From: an uncultured Pseudomonadota bacterium
GTDB taxonomy: Bacteria; Pseudomonadota; Gammaproteobacteria; Methylococcales; Methylomonadaceae
Reading direction: 5' to 3'
Length of the DNA: 14,064 bases
Assembly (NCBI GenBank): GCA_903902945.1
Contig: CAIUWU010000269.1
Location: 1 to 14,064, forward strand
Shown: positions 6,650 through 14,064 of the stretch, piece after piece
Layout of the letters: each line of letters begins with the position of its first letter
How positions within the stretch are numbered: the first letter of the stretch is position 1
Made by a program: the position numbers and the translations under genes
The notes under the pieces: generated by a model
Told to the model about the DNA's origin: nothing
Databases searched by the model: none
Seen by the model: only the letters and a program-made list of their open reading frames with translations

Positions 6650-8161
6650 ATGAATAATGACCGATTTGCAGACTCTGCCTGGCATCGCCTGTCAGGGTAT
6701 TTCTGGGGGATACTGACCCCCCTGATCTGTACCCTGATCGACTGGCCGTTACAGCCTATCCTGGGCGAAGCTAGTATTCTGATGACCTATCTGCTCGGTG
6801 TGTTTCTGGTAGCCAGATACTACGGGCGCGGGGCTTCGATTACTGCCTCTTTAATTAGCGCCCCGGCATTTGCCTTTTATTTTGCCAGTCCGATTTTTTC
6901 GTTTGCGATTACCGATATTGAAAATATCATCGGCCTGATCGTGATGATGGTAGTTGCCAATTTGACCAGTAATTTACTGGATCGTTCCCAGAGTCAGGCT
7001 GAACTGGCGCGGCAGCGTGAAAATCGCAGTAATGCCTTATATAAACTCAGTCTAGCGCTGGCCGATGCCAGCACCCAGAACGAAGTCGCCCGAGTTGCTG
7101 TCGAACAGATCAATCAGGAATTTACTGCCGATTCACAGCTATGGTTTCTTGATCAGCAAGGCAGTCTGCTGCCTACTACCCACCCCTTGCCGGCCTCTGC
7201 AGCCGATCTAGCGCATCAGCTTGCTCGCGACCAAGCCAAGTTTGAATCGGACGGGGTCAGTTACTATCCGTTTCGCTATGCTCAGGCGACCAGAGCGGTA
7301 ATCGCGATTCGGTTTAGCTATCCGCTGCAGGCCGATCCGGCATTACCGGCGTTTCTGGATACCTTCCGCACCTTGATTGCCCAGACTCTGGAGCGATTGT
7401 ATCTGGCGGAACAGGCCCGCAAGGCGCTGTTACAGGTTGAAACCGAGGCGCTGCGCAATGCGCTGCTCAGTGCGATTTCCCATGATCTGAGAACCCCGTT
7501 GACCCGGATCAACGGGGCTGCCGCGACGCTGCTGGAAGCCGGGGCGGCAATCTCCGAAGATGAAAAGCAGGAGTTGGGGAAAGCGATTCTCGATGAAGCT
7601 CAGCGCATGTCCGACCTCACCAGCAAAATTCTCGACATGGCACGGCTGAGCAGCGGCGAAATTACCCTGCATCAGGATTGGAATGCCATCGAAGAAATCG
7701 TCGGTAGTGCGCTGACCCGGCTGGACAGCAGTTTGCAGGACCGACCGGTGAGAACCCAGCTGTCCGAACAGTTACCGCTGGTGTGGCTGGATGCGGTACT
7801 GATGCAGCAGGTGCTGGTCAATCTGATCGAGAACGCCATTAAATATACGCCGGCCGGCAGCCCGATTGATATTAGTGCCGAAATCGCAGGTGAACAGATA
7901 CAACTGACAGTGACTGACTATGGCGCCGGTATTCCGCCCGGTATGGAAGAGCAATTGTTCGAAAAATTTTTCAGGTTACAAACCGAAACCCAGCAGAACG
8001 GTGTCGGTCTGGGACTGGCTTTATGCCGGGCGATTGTCAAGGCGCATGGCGGAACGATACATGCTGGCAATGTGGCCGGCAAAGGCGCCGGATTTACGAT
8101 TCAGTTGCCGGTACATGTGCCGCCGGCTCTGGATCTGGCCGCGATGGGGGACGGGCGATGA
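6650..8161 (+). CDS. KdpD-like sensor histidine kinase (short form, DUF4118)
   Basis: Membrane sensor kinase of 503 residues corresponding to the C-terminal half of KdpD (E. coli KdpD is 894). Four hydrophobic segments between about residues 17 and 109 form the DUF4118 domain, followed by a coiled stretch, a GAF-like region (about 130-250), a HisKA domain with SHDLRTPL (phospho-acceptor His278) and a HATPase domain with NLIENAIKY (Asn395), DYGAGIP (423-429) and GVGLGL (451-456). The N-terminal KdpD and Usp domains, which in E. coli help sense K+ and ATP, are absent, and the start 36 bp after nhaD leaves no room for them. The stop overlaps the response regulator start (ATGA). No kdpFABC is nearby, so a K+-uptake role is doubtful; Na+/pH or envelope sensing is possible. 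No strong ribosome site is visible. Confidence 0.92.
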   Translation: MNNDRFADSAWHRLSGYFWGILTPLICTLIDWPLQPILGEASILMTYLLGVFLVARYYGRGASITASLISAPAFAFYFASPIFSFAITDIENIIGLIVMMVVANLTSNLLDRSQSQAELARQRENRSNALYKLSLALADASTQNEVARVAVEQINQEFTADSQLWFLDQQGSLLPTTHPLPASAADLAHQLARDQAKFESDGVSYYPFRYAQATRAVIAIRFSYPLQADPALPAFLDTFRTLIAQTLERLYLAEQARKALLQVETEALRNALLSAISHDLRTPLTRINGAAATLLEAGAAISEDEKQELGKAILDEAQRMSDLTSKILDMARLSSGEITLHQDWNAIEEIVGSALTRLDSSLQDRPVRTQLSEQLPLVWLDAVLMQQVLVNLIENAIKYTPAGSPIDISAEIAGEQIQLTVTDYGAGIPPGMEEQLFEKFFRLQTETQQNGVGLGLALCRAIVKAHGGTIHAGNVAGKGAGFTIQLPVHVPPALDLAAMGDGR

Positions 8162-8850
8162 ATGATGACAAAGGCTTGGTGTTGATTATTGAAGACGACC
8201 CGCAAACCCGGCGTTTTCTGAAAAGCAGTCTAAGTCATCAGGGCTGGCGAATTATCGAAGCCGAAGACGGCAAGACCGGTCTTGATAAGGTCAAAAACGA
8301 ACATCCCGATCTGGTGATTCTCGATCTGGGATTACCGGATATGGATGGCCTTAGTGTTACTAAGAAACTGCGCCATTTATCGGAGTTACCGATTCTGATT
8401 CTGTCGGCGCGCAGTCAGGAACAAAACAAAATCATGGCCCTGGATGCCGGTGCCGATGACTATTTGACCAAGCCGTTTGGCAGTGGTGAGTTAAATTCGC
8501 GCTTGCAGGCTTTATTGCGCCGGGTGAGCAAGAGTCTCAATAACAGCGAAATCTTTGAAACCGGTCAGCTAAAAGTGGACCGGGTCTTGCGCAAAGTCCA
8601 TATCGCTGGCAACGAAGTCAGGATTACTCCGATTGAATATCGTCTGTTGAGTATCTTGATTCGCCATGCCGGGCTGGTGGTGACGCATCGTGAACTGCTG
8701 AAAGAAGTTTGGAGCATTGAGCACATTAATGATCAGCATTATTTAAGAATTTATATGGGCCAGCTGCGGCATAAACTGGAAGTCAATCCGGCCCGACCCA
8801 AATATCTGTTAACCGAAATCGGCGTCGGTTATCGTCTGGCGATTCTCTGA
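8158..8850 (+). CDS. KdpE-like response regulator (OmpR/PhoB family)
   Basis: DNA-binding response regulator partner of the upstream kinase. The start is the ATG at 8158, overlapping the kinase TGA as ATGA, which implies translational coupling and stoichiometric expression. The 230 residues split into a receiver domain (about 1-120) and a winged-helix DNA-binding domain (about 130-228). Receiver residues present are Asp13/Asp14, phospho-acceptor Asp56 in VILDLGLPD, Ser83 and Lys105 in DYLTKPFG. KdpE-like features are DYLTKPFGSGEL and, near the end, YLRIYMGQLRHKLE, with GVGYRL closing the fold. The residues needed for phosphorylation are intact. Likely targets are the local promoters, but no site can be assigned. 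Family call secure; the name kdpE is withheld because kdpFABC is absent. Confidence 0.94.
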   Translation: MNDDKGLVLIIEDDPQTRRFLKSSLSHQGWRIIEAEDGKTGLDKVKNEHPDLVILDLGLPDMDGLSVTKKLRHLSELPILILSARSQEQNKIMALDAGADDYLTKPFGSGELNSRLQALLRRVSKSLNNSEIFETGQLKVDRVLRKVHIAGNEVRITPIEYRLLSILIRHAGLVVTHRELLKEVWSIEHINDQHYLRIYMGQLRHKLEVNPARPKYLLTEIGVGYRLAIL

Positions 8851-8882
8851 ACCGGCTGCAAGCATAGCGATGACTGCCGGTT
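8850..8882 (+). other. Weak inverted repeat after the response regulator
   Basis: AACCGGC (8850-8856) and GCCGGTT (8876-8882) form a 7-bp inverted repeat with a 19-nt loop, starting at the last base of the response regulator stop. No T-tract follows. It falls in the only sizeable gap (77 bp) inside the plus-strand run and may partly separate the kinase/regulator genes from the ABC genes. Confidence 0.25.
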
Positions 8883-8927
8883 ACGGGTTACCATGTGCGG
8901 CCGCTTTCCGGCTTTCTGTTCTGCTTT

Positions 8928-9617
8928 ATGTCTAGCATCATTCAATTAAATCAGGTCTACAAAGACTACCCGCAGGCTTCTGGTCTGCAAACCGTATTAC
9001 ATGACATCAATCTGCGGGTTGAAACCGGTGAGTTTCTGGCCATCGTCGGCCCTTCCGGAAACGGTAAATCCACCTTGCTGAATTTACTGACTGGCATCGA
9101 TTATCCCAGCCGCGGTGAAGTCTGGGTGAATGGCACAGCCTTGCAGACCCTGAACAGCGAACAACTCAGCGCTTGGCGTGCGCAGAATCTGGGTATCGTG
9201 TTTCAATTTTTTCAGCTGCTGCCAGCCTTGAGTCTGTTACAGAATCTGATTTTGCCGATGGATTTTCTTGGCCGGCTCAGCAAAGCCCAGCGCCGGGAAC
9301 GGGCGATGGCGTTATTGGAACGGGTAGGGTTGGCCGATCTGGCAGACCGGCTGCCCAGTCAGGTGTCAGGCGGACAACAACAGCGGGTGGCAATTGCCCG
9401 GGCATTGGCGAATGATCCGCCACTGATCGTCGCCGATGAACCGACCGGTAATCTGGATGCGGCAACTGCCGATGCGGTATTTGACTTATTTGTGCATTTG
9501 CGTGATCAGGGCAAGACCTTGGTGATGGTAACCCACAATGAAGTGCTGGCCGATGCCGCCAGTCGTAAGCTGGAAATCCGCTGTGGCCGGATTCATGCCG
9601 ATTCTGCCGGGGAGTAA
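8928..9617 (+). CDS. ABC transporter ATP-binding protein (LolD/MacB family)
   Basis: Cytoplasmic ATPase that powers the FtsX-type permease encoded next. All ABC motifs are intact in the 229 residues: Walker A GPSGNGKST (41-49), Q-loop Gln93, signature VSGGQQQRVAIARAL (146-160), Walker B LIVADE (166-171) and switch His203 in VTHN. I chose ATG 8928 because the protein then starts MSSIIQLNQVYKDYPQ, typical of the family; an in-frame GTG at 8895 would add 11 residues with no family resemblance. Neither start has a clear ribosome site. The stop is 5 bp before the permease start, so the two are one unit. Substrate is not predictable: relatives include lipoprotein release (LolD), efflux (MacB) and peptide-stress systems. 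Confidence 0.94.
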   Translation: MSSIIQLNQVYKDYPQASGLQTVLHDINLRVETGEFLAIVGPSGNGKSTLLNLLTGIDYPSRGEVWVNGTALQTLNSEQLSAWRAQNLGIVFQFFQLLPALSLLQNLILPMDFLGRLSKAQRRERAMALLERVGLADLADRLPSQVSGGQQQRVAIARALANDPPLIVADEPTGNLDAATADAVFDLFVHLRDQGKTLVMVTHNEVLADAASRKLEIRCGRIHADSAGE

Positions 9618-9622
9618 CTGCC

Positions 9623-12037
9623 TTGAACACCCTCTGGTATAAAGTCTGGGCTGATTTGTGGCTGGCTAAATCCCGGACCCTACTGGCAATTGCCAGTATC
9701 GCCGCCGGGGTATTCTGCGTCGGTACACTGTTCGGCATGATTGCCTTGCAACTGGCCAAAATGGACAGAGCCCATCAGTTGTCAGAACCCTCGCACATCA
9801 GCCTGATTCTGAGACAAGATGCCGATGCACAATTACTGCAAACCCTGAGTGCCTTGGAGGGTGTGGCGGGAATCGATACGCTAACGCCGCTGACGGTGCG
9901 GTTTCGTGCTGCTGATGGCACTGACTGGCAGACTGCGACCCTGATATTCAGAACTGCGCCGCCCCAGCAGCAGTTTGACAAAACCACCTTGCAAAGCGGC
10001 CACTGGCCGCAAGCGGCCGAGGTGGCGATAGAGTATTTGTCAGCGCAGCAGACCGGTTTAATGCCGGGTGACCGTGTCGAACTGAATTATGATCAAGGTG
10101 TCTTACCATTAATGATCAGCGGTATTGTTCGCCATCCGTTTATCAAGCCCCCCAAATTTGGTGGTCAGGCACATTTTTTTATCGATAGCGCCGCATTGCA
10201 GGACTTTAAACTGAAACCGGGTAGTTTTCGCCAGTTGCTGGTTCAGATCAAAGCGCCCTATAGCGTCGAGCAAGCCCGGGGGGTGGCGCAGCAAATCAAG
10301 ACACTGCTGGCCAGTCGCGGAATTGATGTCAATGTTAGTTTGCTGCAAGATCCGCAACGCCACTGGGGCAGGCCGTTTGTGGCTGGTATCGATCAGGTAT
10401 TGCAGTGGCTGGCGCTGGTGTCATTGCTGCTGGCTTCGGTATTGATCGTTAATAGTGTCAGTGCTCATATCAATCAGCAGAGCGATCAGATTGGCGTGAT
10501 GAAAGCGCTGGGCGCTTCGTTATGGACGATTGCCCGATTGTATTATGTTGAAGTGCTGGTAGTGGCCCTGCTGGCCATCCTGCTGGCAGTGCTGCCCAGT
10601 CTGGCGCTGGCGCATTTCAGCGCCTGCCGCTTGTTAGCTTTGTTCAATATTGATTGCGGTGGTTTTGATTATGCCCCGCAGGCGCTGTTGATTATGCTGG
10701 TCGGTGGTTTACTGGTGCCGTTGCTGGCCGCCAGCTGGCCGATAGTGCGCGGTGCCACCTTGACGGTGCGCGAAGCGATTGCCAGCTACGGACTGGGCGC
10801 CGACTTTGGCAGCAGTCGTTTTGACAGATGGCTAGAGCGTTTCGGTGCCCGTTGTCTGCCGACGCTTTACGCAGCAGCGCTGGGGAATCTGTTTCGTCGT
10901 AAAGGCCGCTTGCTGTTGACTCAAATGGTATTGCTGATTGCCGGGCTGATGTTTCTGGTGTTAATGACGCTGGTGGCGTCTTTGAATTTGACCCTGGATA
11001 ACGAAATGGCCCGCAGCCGTTATAACTTGCGGCTGGGCTTCAGTGCCGATCAGTCGGTAGAGCAGTTGCGGCAGATTATCACCCGCTTGCCGGGTGAGTC
11101 GCAGACCGAGTTCTGGCAGCGTTTGCCGATGCTGTTGTCAAACAAGGGGGCCGCCCTGCGTCAGCAGGGCAGTCTGGGGGCTCAACTGCTGGCAGTGCCG
11201 GCAGCGGGGGTGATGTATCAGCCCAGAATCGAACAGGGCCGCTGGTTCGAAGACGCTGACCGGGGCCAGCGCCATCTGGTGATCAGTGCCGATACTGCAG
11301 CATTAAATCAGCTGCAACCCGGTGATAGCGTGACCATGCAAATCGGCAGTCAGTCTGAGGTCTGGCAAGTGATCGGTACCTATCGCTGGTTGGCGGGAAA
11401 TAATTTTATGGTCGAACCGGTCTATGCGCCGCTGGAAACGGTGAACGGCATCACTCGGCGTAGCGGGCTGGCGACGTTTGCGCTGCTGTCAGTGCCGGGG
11501 ATCAGCAATCGCGAGCAGGAGGCTGAGCTGTTGCAAACTCTGACCCAAGACTTTGACCAGCAGCAGATCAAACTGGACGTCTACACCACGCAGGCCAGAC
11601 TGGAACAGCGCCAGTTTGCCCGTAACCAGTTTCGCTCGGTGATTGCCACGCTGATGGGGCTGGCATCTATGGTAGTGGCGGTGGGGGCGATTGGTTTGTC
11701 GGGAACCCTGGCGATCAGTGTCATGCAAAGAAAACGCGAGATCGCCGTGTTGCGGGCGATCGGTGCTGCCAGCGGCACCCTATTCAGGCTGGTGATGATG
11801 GAAGGGTTGTTACACGGCCTGATGGCTTGGCTGCTGACGGTACCGCTGGCTGTTTGGATAGCCGAACCGCTGGCCGATCAGCTGGGACTCACCATGCTGT
11901 CGATACGTCTGGATTATCAGTTTGATTACCAGGCCAGCGCCGCATGGTTGCTGATTATGTTGATGCTTGCGCTGCTGGCAGCTTACTGGCCAGCCAGGCA
12001 GGCGATGAAAATCACGGTTAAGGAGGGGCTGGGGTAA
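9623..12037 (+). CDS. ABC transporter permease with two FtsX domains
   Basis: Inner-membrane partner of the upstream ATPase. The start is TTG at 9623, with GGGGAG (9609-9614) 8 nt upstream inside the ATPase stop region. The 804 residues form a tandem duplicate: helix 1 at about 20-43, a periplasmic domain (about 45-255), three helices (about 258-282, 308-333, 353-376), then the pattern again with helix 5 (430-455), a second periplasmic domain (456-670) and three helices (671-700, 722-750, 772-790). Both FtsX halves carry the characteristic cytoplasmic turn, QIGVMKALGAS (289-299) and REIAVLRAIGAAS (705-717). This 4+4 layout is that of YbbP-like permeases rather than single-unit MacB or LolC/E, and such systems often work without a membrane-fusion protein; none is seen here. 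The adjacent two-component genes suggest stress- or envelope-linked expression. Substrate unknown. Confidence 0.93.
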   Translation: MNTLWYKVWADLWLAKSRTLLAIASIAAGVFCVGTLFGMIALQLAKMDRAHQLSEPSHISLILRQDADAQLLQTLSALEGVAGIDTLTPLTVRFRAADGTDWQTATLIFRTAPPQQQFDKTTLQSGHWPQAAEVAIEYLSAQQTGLMPGDRVELNYDQGVLPLMISGIVRHPFIKPPKFGGQAHFFIDSAALQDFKLKPGSFRQLLVQIKAPYSVEQARGVAQQIKTLLASRGIDVNVSLLQDPQRHWGRPFVAGIDQVLQWLALVSLLLASVLIVNSVSAHINQQSDQIGVMKALGASLWTIARLYYVEVLVVALLAILLAVLPSLALAHFSACRLLALFNIDCGGFDYAPQALLIMLVGGLLVPLLAASWPIVRGATLTVREAIASYGLGADFGSSRFDRWLERFGARCLPTLYAAALGNLFRRKGRLLLTQMVLLIAGLMFLVLMTLVASLNLTLDNEMARSRYNLRLGFSADQSVEQLRQIITRLPGESQTEFWQRLPMLLSNKGAALRQQGSLGAQLLAVPAAGVMYQPRIEQGRWFEDADRGQRHLVISADTAALNQLQPGDSVTMQIGSQSEVWQVIGTYRWLAGNNFMVEPVYAPLETVNGITRRSGLATFALLSVPGISNREQEAELLQTLTQDFDQQQIKLDVYTTQARLEQRQFARNQFRSVIATLMGLASMVVAVGAIGLSGTLAISVMQRKREIAVLRAIGAASGTLFRLVMMEGLLHGLMAWLLTVPLAVWIAEPLADQLGLTMLSIRLDYQFDYQASAAWLLIMLMLALLAAYWPARQAMKITVKEGLG

Positions 12038-12050
12038 CTTGAGTTACCCC
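12031..12050. terminator. Hairpin between convergent permease and carotenoid genes
   Basis: GGGGTAAC (12031-12038) and GTTACCCC (12043-12050) form a perfect 8-bp stem with a TTGA loop. The stem includes the permease stop codon (12035-12037) and ends 19 bp from the 3' end of the oppositely oriented gene. Its position at a convergent junction fits a terminator usable from both sides, but the downstream T-richness is poor (GTTCTGATT on the plus strand). Confidence 0.55.
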
Positions 12051-12069
12051 GTTCTGATTAGCAACCGGC

Positions 12070-13560
12070 TTATTGTTCGGCCAGATCCGCCAGAATTTTG
12101 TCCCTGACCAGCTGGCCGGAGAGCGTCACCATCGGCATGCCGCCGCCGGGGTTGACGCTACCGCCGACGAAATACAGATTGGACAGCTCGCTGCTGCGCT
12201 GCGGCGCTTTGAAGCCCAGATTCTTTTTCCGGTCGGCCACCACACCATAAATCGAGCCCAGATTGGAATAATAGCGGCGCTGAATATCCAGCGGCGTCCA
12301 GTAGTCTTCGGTAACAATGTGTTTACGCAGATCGGTCAGACCCATGCGTTCCAGTTTATCCAGAACGCGTTCGCGCAACGTCAGATAGTCTTCGGCGCTG
12401 AGCGGTTTGTCGGGGTCGAGATGCGGAATGTGCGGCAACACTTTGATAATGTCGCAGCCTTCCGGCGCCTGACTGGGATCGGAGTTGACCGGCGCCACCA
12501 GATAAATGGTCGGATCTTCGGACAGGGTGTGATCATGAAACACGGCGTTGAAATGGTGTTGAGGATGCGCCGAGTAAAAGAAATTATGGTGCGCCAGTTG
12601 CGGATAGCGGCGATTGACACCCAGATGCAGTACCAAACCGGAACAGCTGGGTTCAAAACGCTGCATTTTCTTTAATTCGCTGGCCGGACTGTTCAGCAGT
12701 TGCTGCATTGCCGGGATAACTTCCATGTTGGAAACGATAATATCGGCTGCCAGCTGGGTGCCGTCAGCCAGCCGTACACCGGTAGCCTTGCGGTTTTCGC
12801 GGCTGATTTCGACGATTTCACTATTCAGGCGAATAGTCACGCCCAGTTCCAGTGCCAGTTTTTCCAGCGCCTGGGCAATCCCGTACATACCGCCTTTGAC
12901 ATACCACAAACCATATTGGTACTGAATATGCGGCAGCAGATTCATTAGTGCCGGTGCATCATAAGGGGAAGCGCCGACATATTTGATGAAGTAGTTAAGA
13001 ATATCGACCAGTTTGGGATTGGAAATAAAGCGTCTGACGCCCTGATCCATGCTGCGAAACACATCAAATTTCAGTAGGCTTTGTTTGATGCCGTAAAAGC
13101 GGATCAGTTCCCAGAAGCTGTCCAGACCTTTGGCAAAATAGCCGTGCTCCACCGCATCGGAAATTTGCTTGGCGTAGGCCAGGAAGCGTTCAAACTCGTC
13201 TGCGGCATGCGGTCCCAGTTTGTCGAGTTCGCGGCGCTGGGCTTCCGGATCGGGGGTTAAATCGACATGAGTGCCGTCTTCAAAGAAATTGCGCCAGTGT
13301 GGGGTGACGGTCTGGATATCGACATAATCGGCCATGTTCTTGCCGACCCGGGTAAACAAGGCCTCGAAAATATGCGGCATGGTCAGAATCGACGGCCCCA
13401 GGTCAAAAGTAAAACCGTCCTGAGTGACAATATTCAGCTTGCCGCCGACTTTGTCGTTTTTTTCGATCAATTCCACACTAAAGCCTTCCGCAGCCAGTGA
13501 GATCGCTGCCGAAAGACCACCGAGACCGGCGCCGATAACAATAACGTGTTGGTTTTGCAT
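12070..13560 (-). CDS. crtP: C30 carotenoid oxygenase, CrtP/CrtNb type
   Basis: FAD-dependent enzyme of the phytoene desaturase superfamily. S. aureus CrtP and Methylomonas CrtNb oxidise terminal methyl groups of C30 carotenoids (diaponeurosporene, diapolycopene) to aldehydes. The ATG at 13560 gives 496 residues, almost the length of S. aureus CrtP (about 497), and places the dinucleotide motif GAGLGG at 10-15. The in-frame ATG at 13704 would add 48 residues inside the dehydrogenase gene. CrtP-like rather than CrtN-like landmarks are DLGPSILTMPHIFEALF, YFIKYVGASPYDAPALM, GLWYVKGGMYG, LAHHNFF, KVLPHIPHLDPDKP, LERMGLTDLRKHI, IYGVVADRKKN and the C-terminal FVGGSVNPGGGMPMVTLSGQ, which I recall as nearly the same in S. 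aureus CrtP. It starts one base after the dehydrogenase stop. A desaturase (CrtN) role is the alternative but fits less well. Confidence 0.9.
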   Translation of the reverse strand: MQNQHVIVIGAGLGGLSAAISLAAEGFSVELIEKNDKVGGKLNIVTQDGFTFDLGPSILTMPHIFEALFTRVGKNMADYVDIQTVTPHWRNFFEDGTHVDLTPDPEAQRRELDKLGPHAADEFERFLAYAKQISDAVEHGYFAKGLDSFWELIRFYGIKQSLLKFDVFRSMDQGVRRFISNPKLVDILNYFIKYVGASPYDAPALMNLLPHIQYQYGLWYVKGGMYGIAQALEKLALELGVTIRLNSEIVEISRENRKATGVRLADGTQLAADIIVSNMEVIPAMQQLLNSPASELKKMQRFEPSCSGLVLHLGVNRRYPQLAHHNFFYSAHPQHHFNAVFHDHTLSEDPTIYLVAPVNSDPSQAPEGCDIIKVLPHIPHLDPDKPLSAEDYLTLRERVLDKLERMGLTDLRKHIVTEDYWTPLDIQRRYYSNLGSIYGVVADRKKNLGFKAPQRSSELSNLYFVGGSVNPGGGMPMVTLSGQLVRDKILADLAEQ

Positions 13561-13561
13561 A

Positions 13562-14064
13562 TTAGTAATCTCGCTTCCAGGGTAGCAGTTGTAGGAAATT
13601 GTGCCAGTTTTGTCGCAGATCCGGCATCGCATACTGACGAAAGGCCAGAATTGCCCGCCAGTTGCGGCTGATACGTTGTAAGAAATTGCCTGGCCCGTAG
13701 ACAAAATCGATATAGCTTTTAAACAAATGGTATCGCTGCTGATTGTAAGGAAACCAGTTGGGTTCCGTACTTAAGCGACTGCGGTTGGTCAGACCGGAAA
13801 CCGTATAGGTAAACTGCCGCAGACCTTCGCCGCCCCGGTAGCGGCCAAAGCCGCTTTTTTTGACGCCGCCAAACGGTAACCCGGCGTGACCACCGTTCTT
13901 GATCACATCATTGATAGCCCAGTTACCCAGTTGCAGCTGGGCGGCTATCTGCCGCGCCTTGTTGATATCCCGGCTCCAGATACTGCCGTTTAACCCATAG
14001 TCACAATCGTTGCTCATGGCGATCACCTGCGCAGGGGTTTCGAAGCTTAGCACCGGCAACAGCG
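13562..14064 (-). CDS. Aldehyde dehydrogenase, probable diapocarotenal dehydrogenase (5' part beyond window)
   Basis: C-terminal part, about 167 residues, of an NAD(P)+-dependent aldehyde dehydrogenase; the catalytic Cys and Glu lie beyond the right edge. The visible part runs from LPVLSFETPAQVIAMSND, through DYGLNGSIWSRDINKA, to the family's C-terminal LPFGGVKKSGFGRYRGGEG. About 85 residues follow that motif, rich in Trp, Phe, Tyr and Arg (ending FLQLLPWKRDY), without a clear membrane helix. The stop (13562-13564) is one base before the carotenoid oxygenase start, so the two are cotranscribed. In Methylomonas and S. aureus a dehydrogenase oxidises the CrtP/CrtNb aldehyde to the acid, and this context makes that the likely role. 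The family is secure; the substrate is inferred. Confidence 0.88.
   Translation of the reverse strand, partial: LLPVLSFETPAQVIAMSNDCDYGLNGSIWSRDINKARQIAAQLQLGNWAINDVIKNGGHAGLPFGGVKKSGFGRYRGGEGLRQFTYTVSGLTNRSRLSTEPNWFPYNQQRYHLFKSYIDFVYGPGNFLQRISRNWRAILAFRQYAMPDLRQNWHNFLQLLPWKRDY

Noticed and set aside
8023..8157. Longer response regulator starting inside the kinase gene
   Set aside because: The added 45 residues are Cys/Arg-rich and unlike a receiver domain; the ATGA overlap start at 8158 gives the family length.
6650..8850. Regulator pair of a Kdp potassium pump operon
   Set aside because: No kdpF, A, B or C gene is in the window and the kinase lacks the N-terminal KdpD/Usp half; only the family resemblance is claimed.
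8928..12037. MacAB or LolCDE system
   Set aside because: No membrane-fusion protein or second permease gene is present, and the permease has two tandem FtsX units rather than one.
12073..12675. 200-residue plus-strand reading frame opposite the carotenoid oxygenase
   Set aside because: Antisense shadow of a clearly conserved gene; composition is Gln/Arg/His rich with no recognisable motif.
13561..13704. Upstream in-frame ATG start for the carotenoid oxygenase adding 48 residues
   Set aside because: The extension lies wholly inside the aldehyde dehydrogenase coding end in another frame, and the FAD-binding motif is expected near residue 10, as with the ATG at 13560.

Overview
The window looks like chromosomal DNA from a gammaproteobacterium, most likely a methanotroph of the order Methylococcales (Methylomonas/Methylobacter-like). 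Three things point there: the housekeeping genes resemble gammaproteobacterial versions, GC content is moderate, and the right edge carries a C30 carotenoid module (a CrtP/CrtNb-type oxygenase preceded by an aldehyde dehydrogenase), which is known from Methylomonas-type methanotrophs. The taxonomic call is inference; no rRNA or methane monooxygenase gene is present. I see no tRNA, rRNA, CRISPR array, insertion sequence or phage gene.

Left region (1-4931, all minus strand, so transcription runs right to left): queF (queuosine pathway), psd (phosphatidylethanolamine synthesis), yajC and secD (Sec translocon accessory proteins), ndk (NTP pool) and rlmN (23S rRNA/tRNA methylation; its 3' end runs off the left edge). 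The usual partner secF is absent: ndk follows secD after 48 bp. ndk and rlmN overlap. The 245 bp between the divergent genes queF and nhaD hold a strong hairpin in the queF leader and a 12-bp palindrome.

Middle region (5177-12037, all plus strand): an NhaD-type cation/proton antiporter homologue, a short KdpD-like sensor kinase (DUF4118 membrane domain, GAF-like region, HisKA and HATPase, but no N-terminal KdpD/Usp part), a KdpE-like response regulator overlapping the kinase by ATGA, then an ABC ATPase and a duplicated-FtsX permease. There is no kdpFABC here, so the kinase/regulator pair more probably serves the antiporter, the ABC transporter or both. The NhaD homologue appears to lack two aspartates that I recall as important for transport in Vibrio NhaD. 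This unit is the most interesting part of the window.

Right region (12070-14064, minus strand): an aldehyde dehydrogenase (only its C-terminal third is in the window) and, one base after its stop, a CrtP/CrtNb-type carotenoid oxygenase. Together they would oxidise the end methyl groups of a C30 carotenoid to aldehyde and then acid. This unit converges on the ABC permease gene, with a hairpin over the junction.
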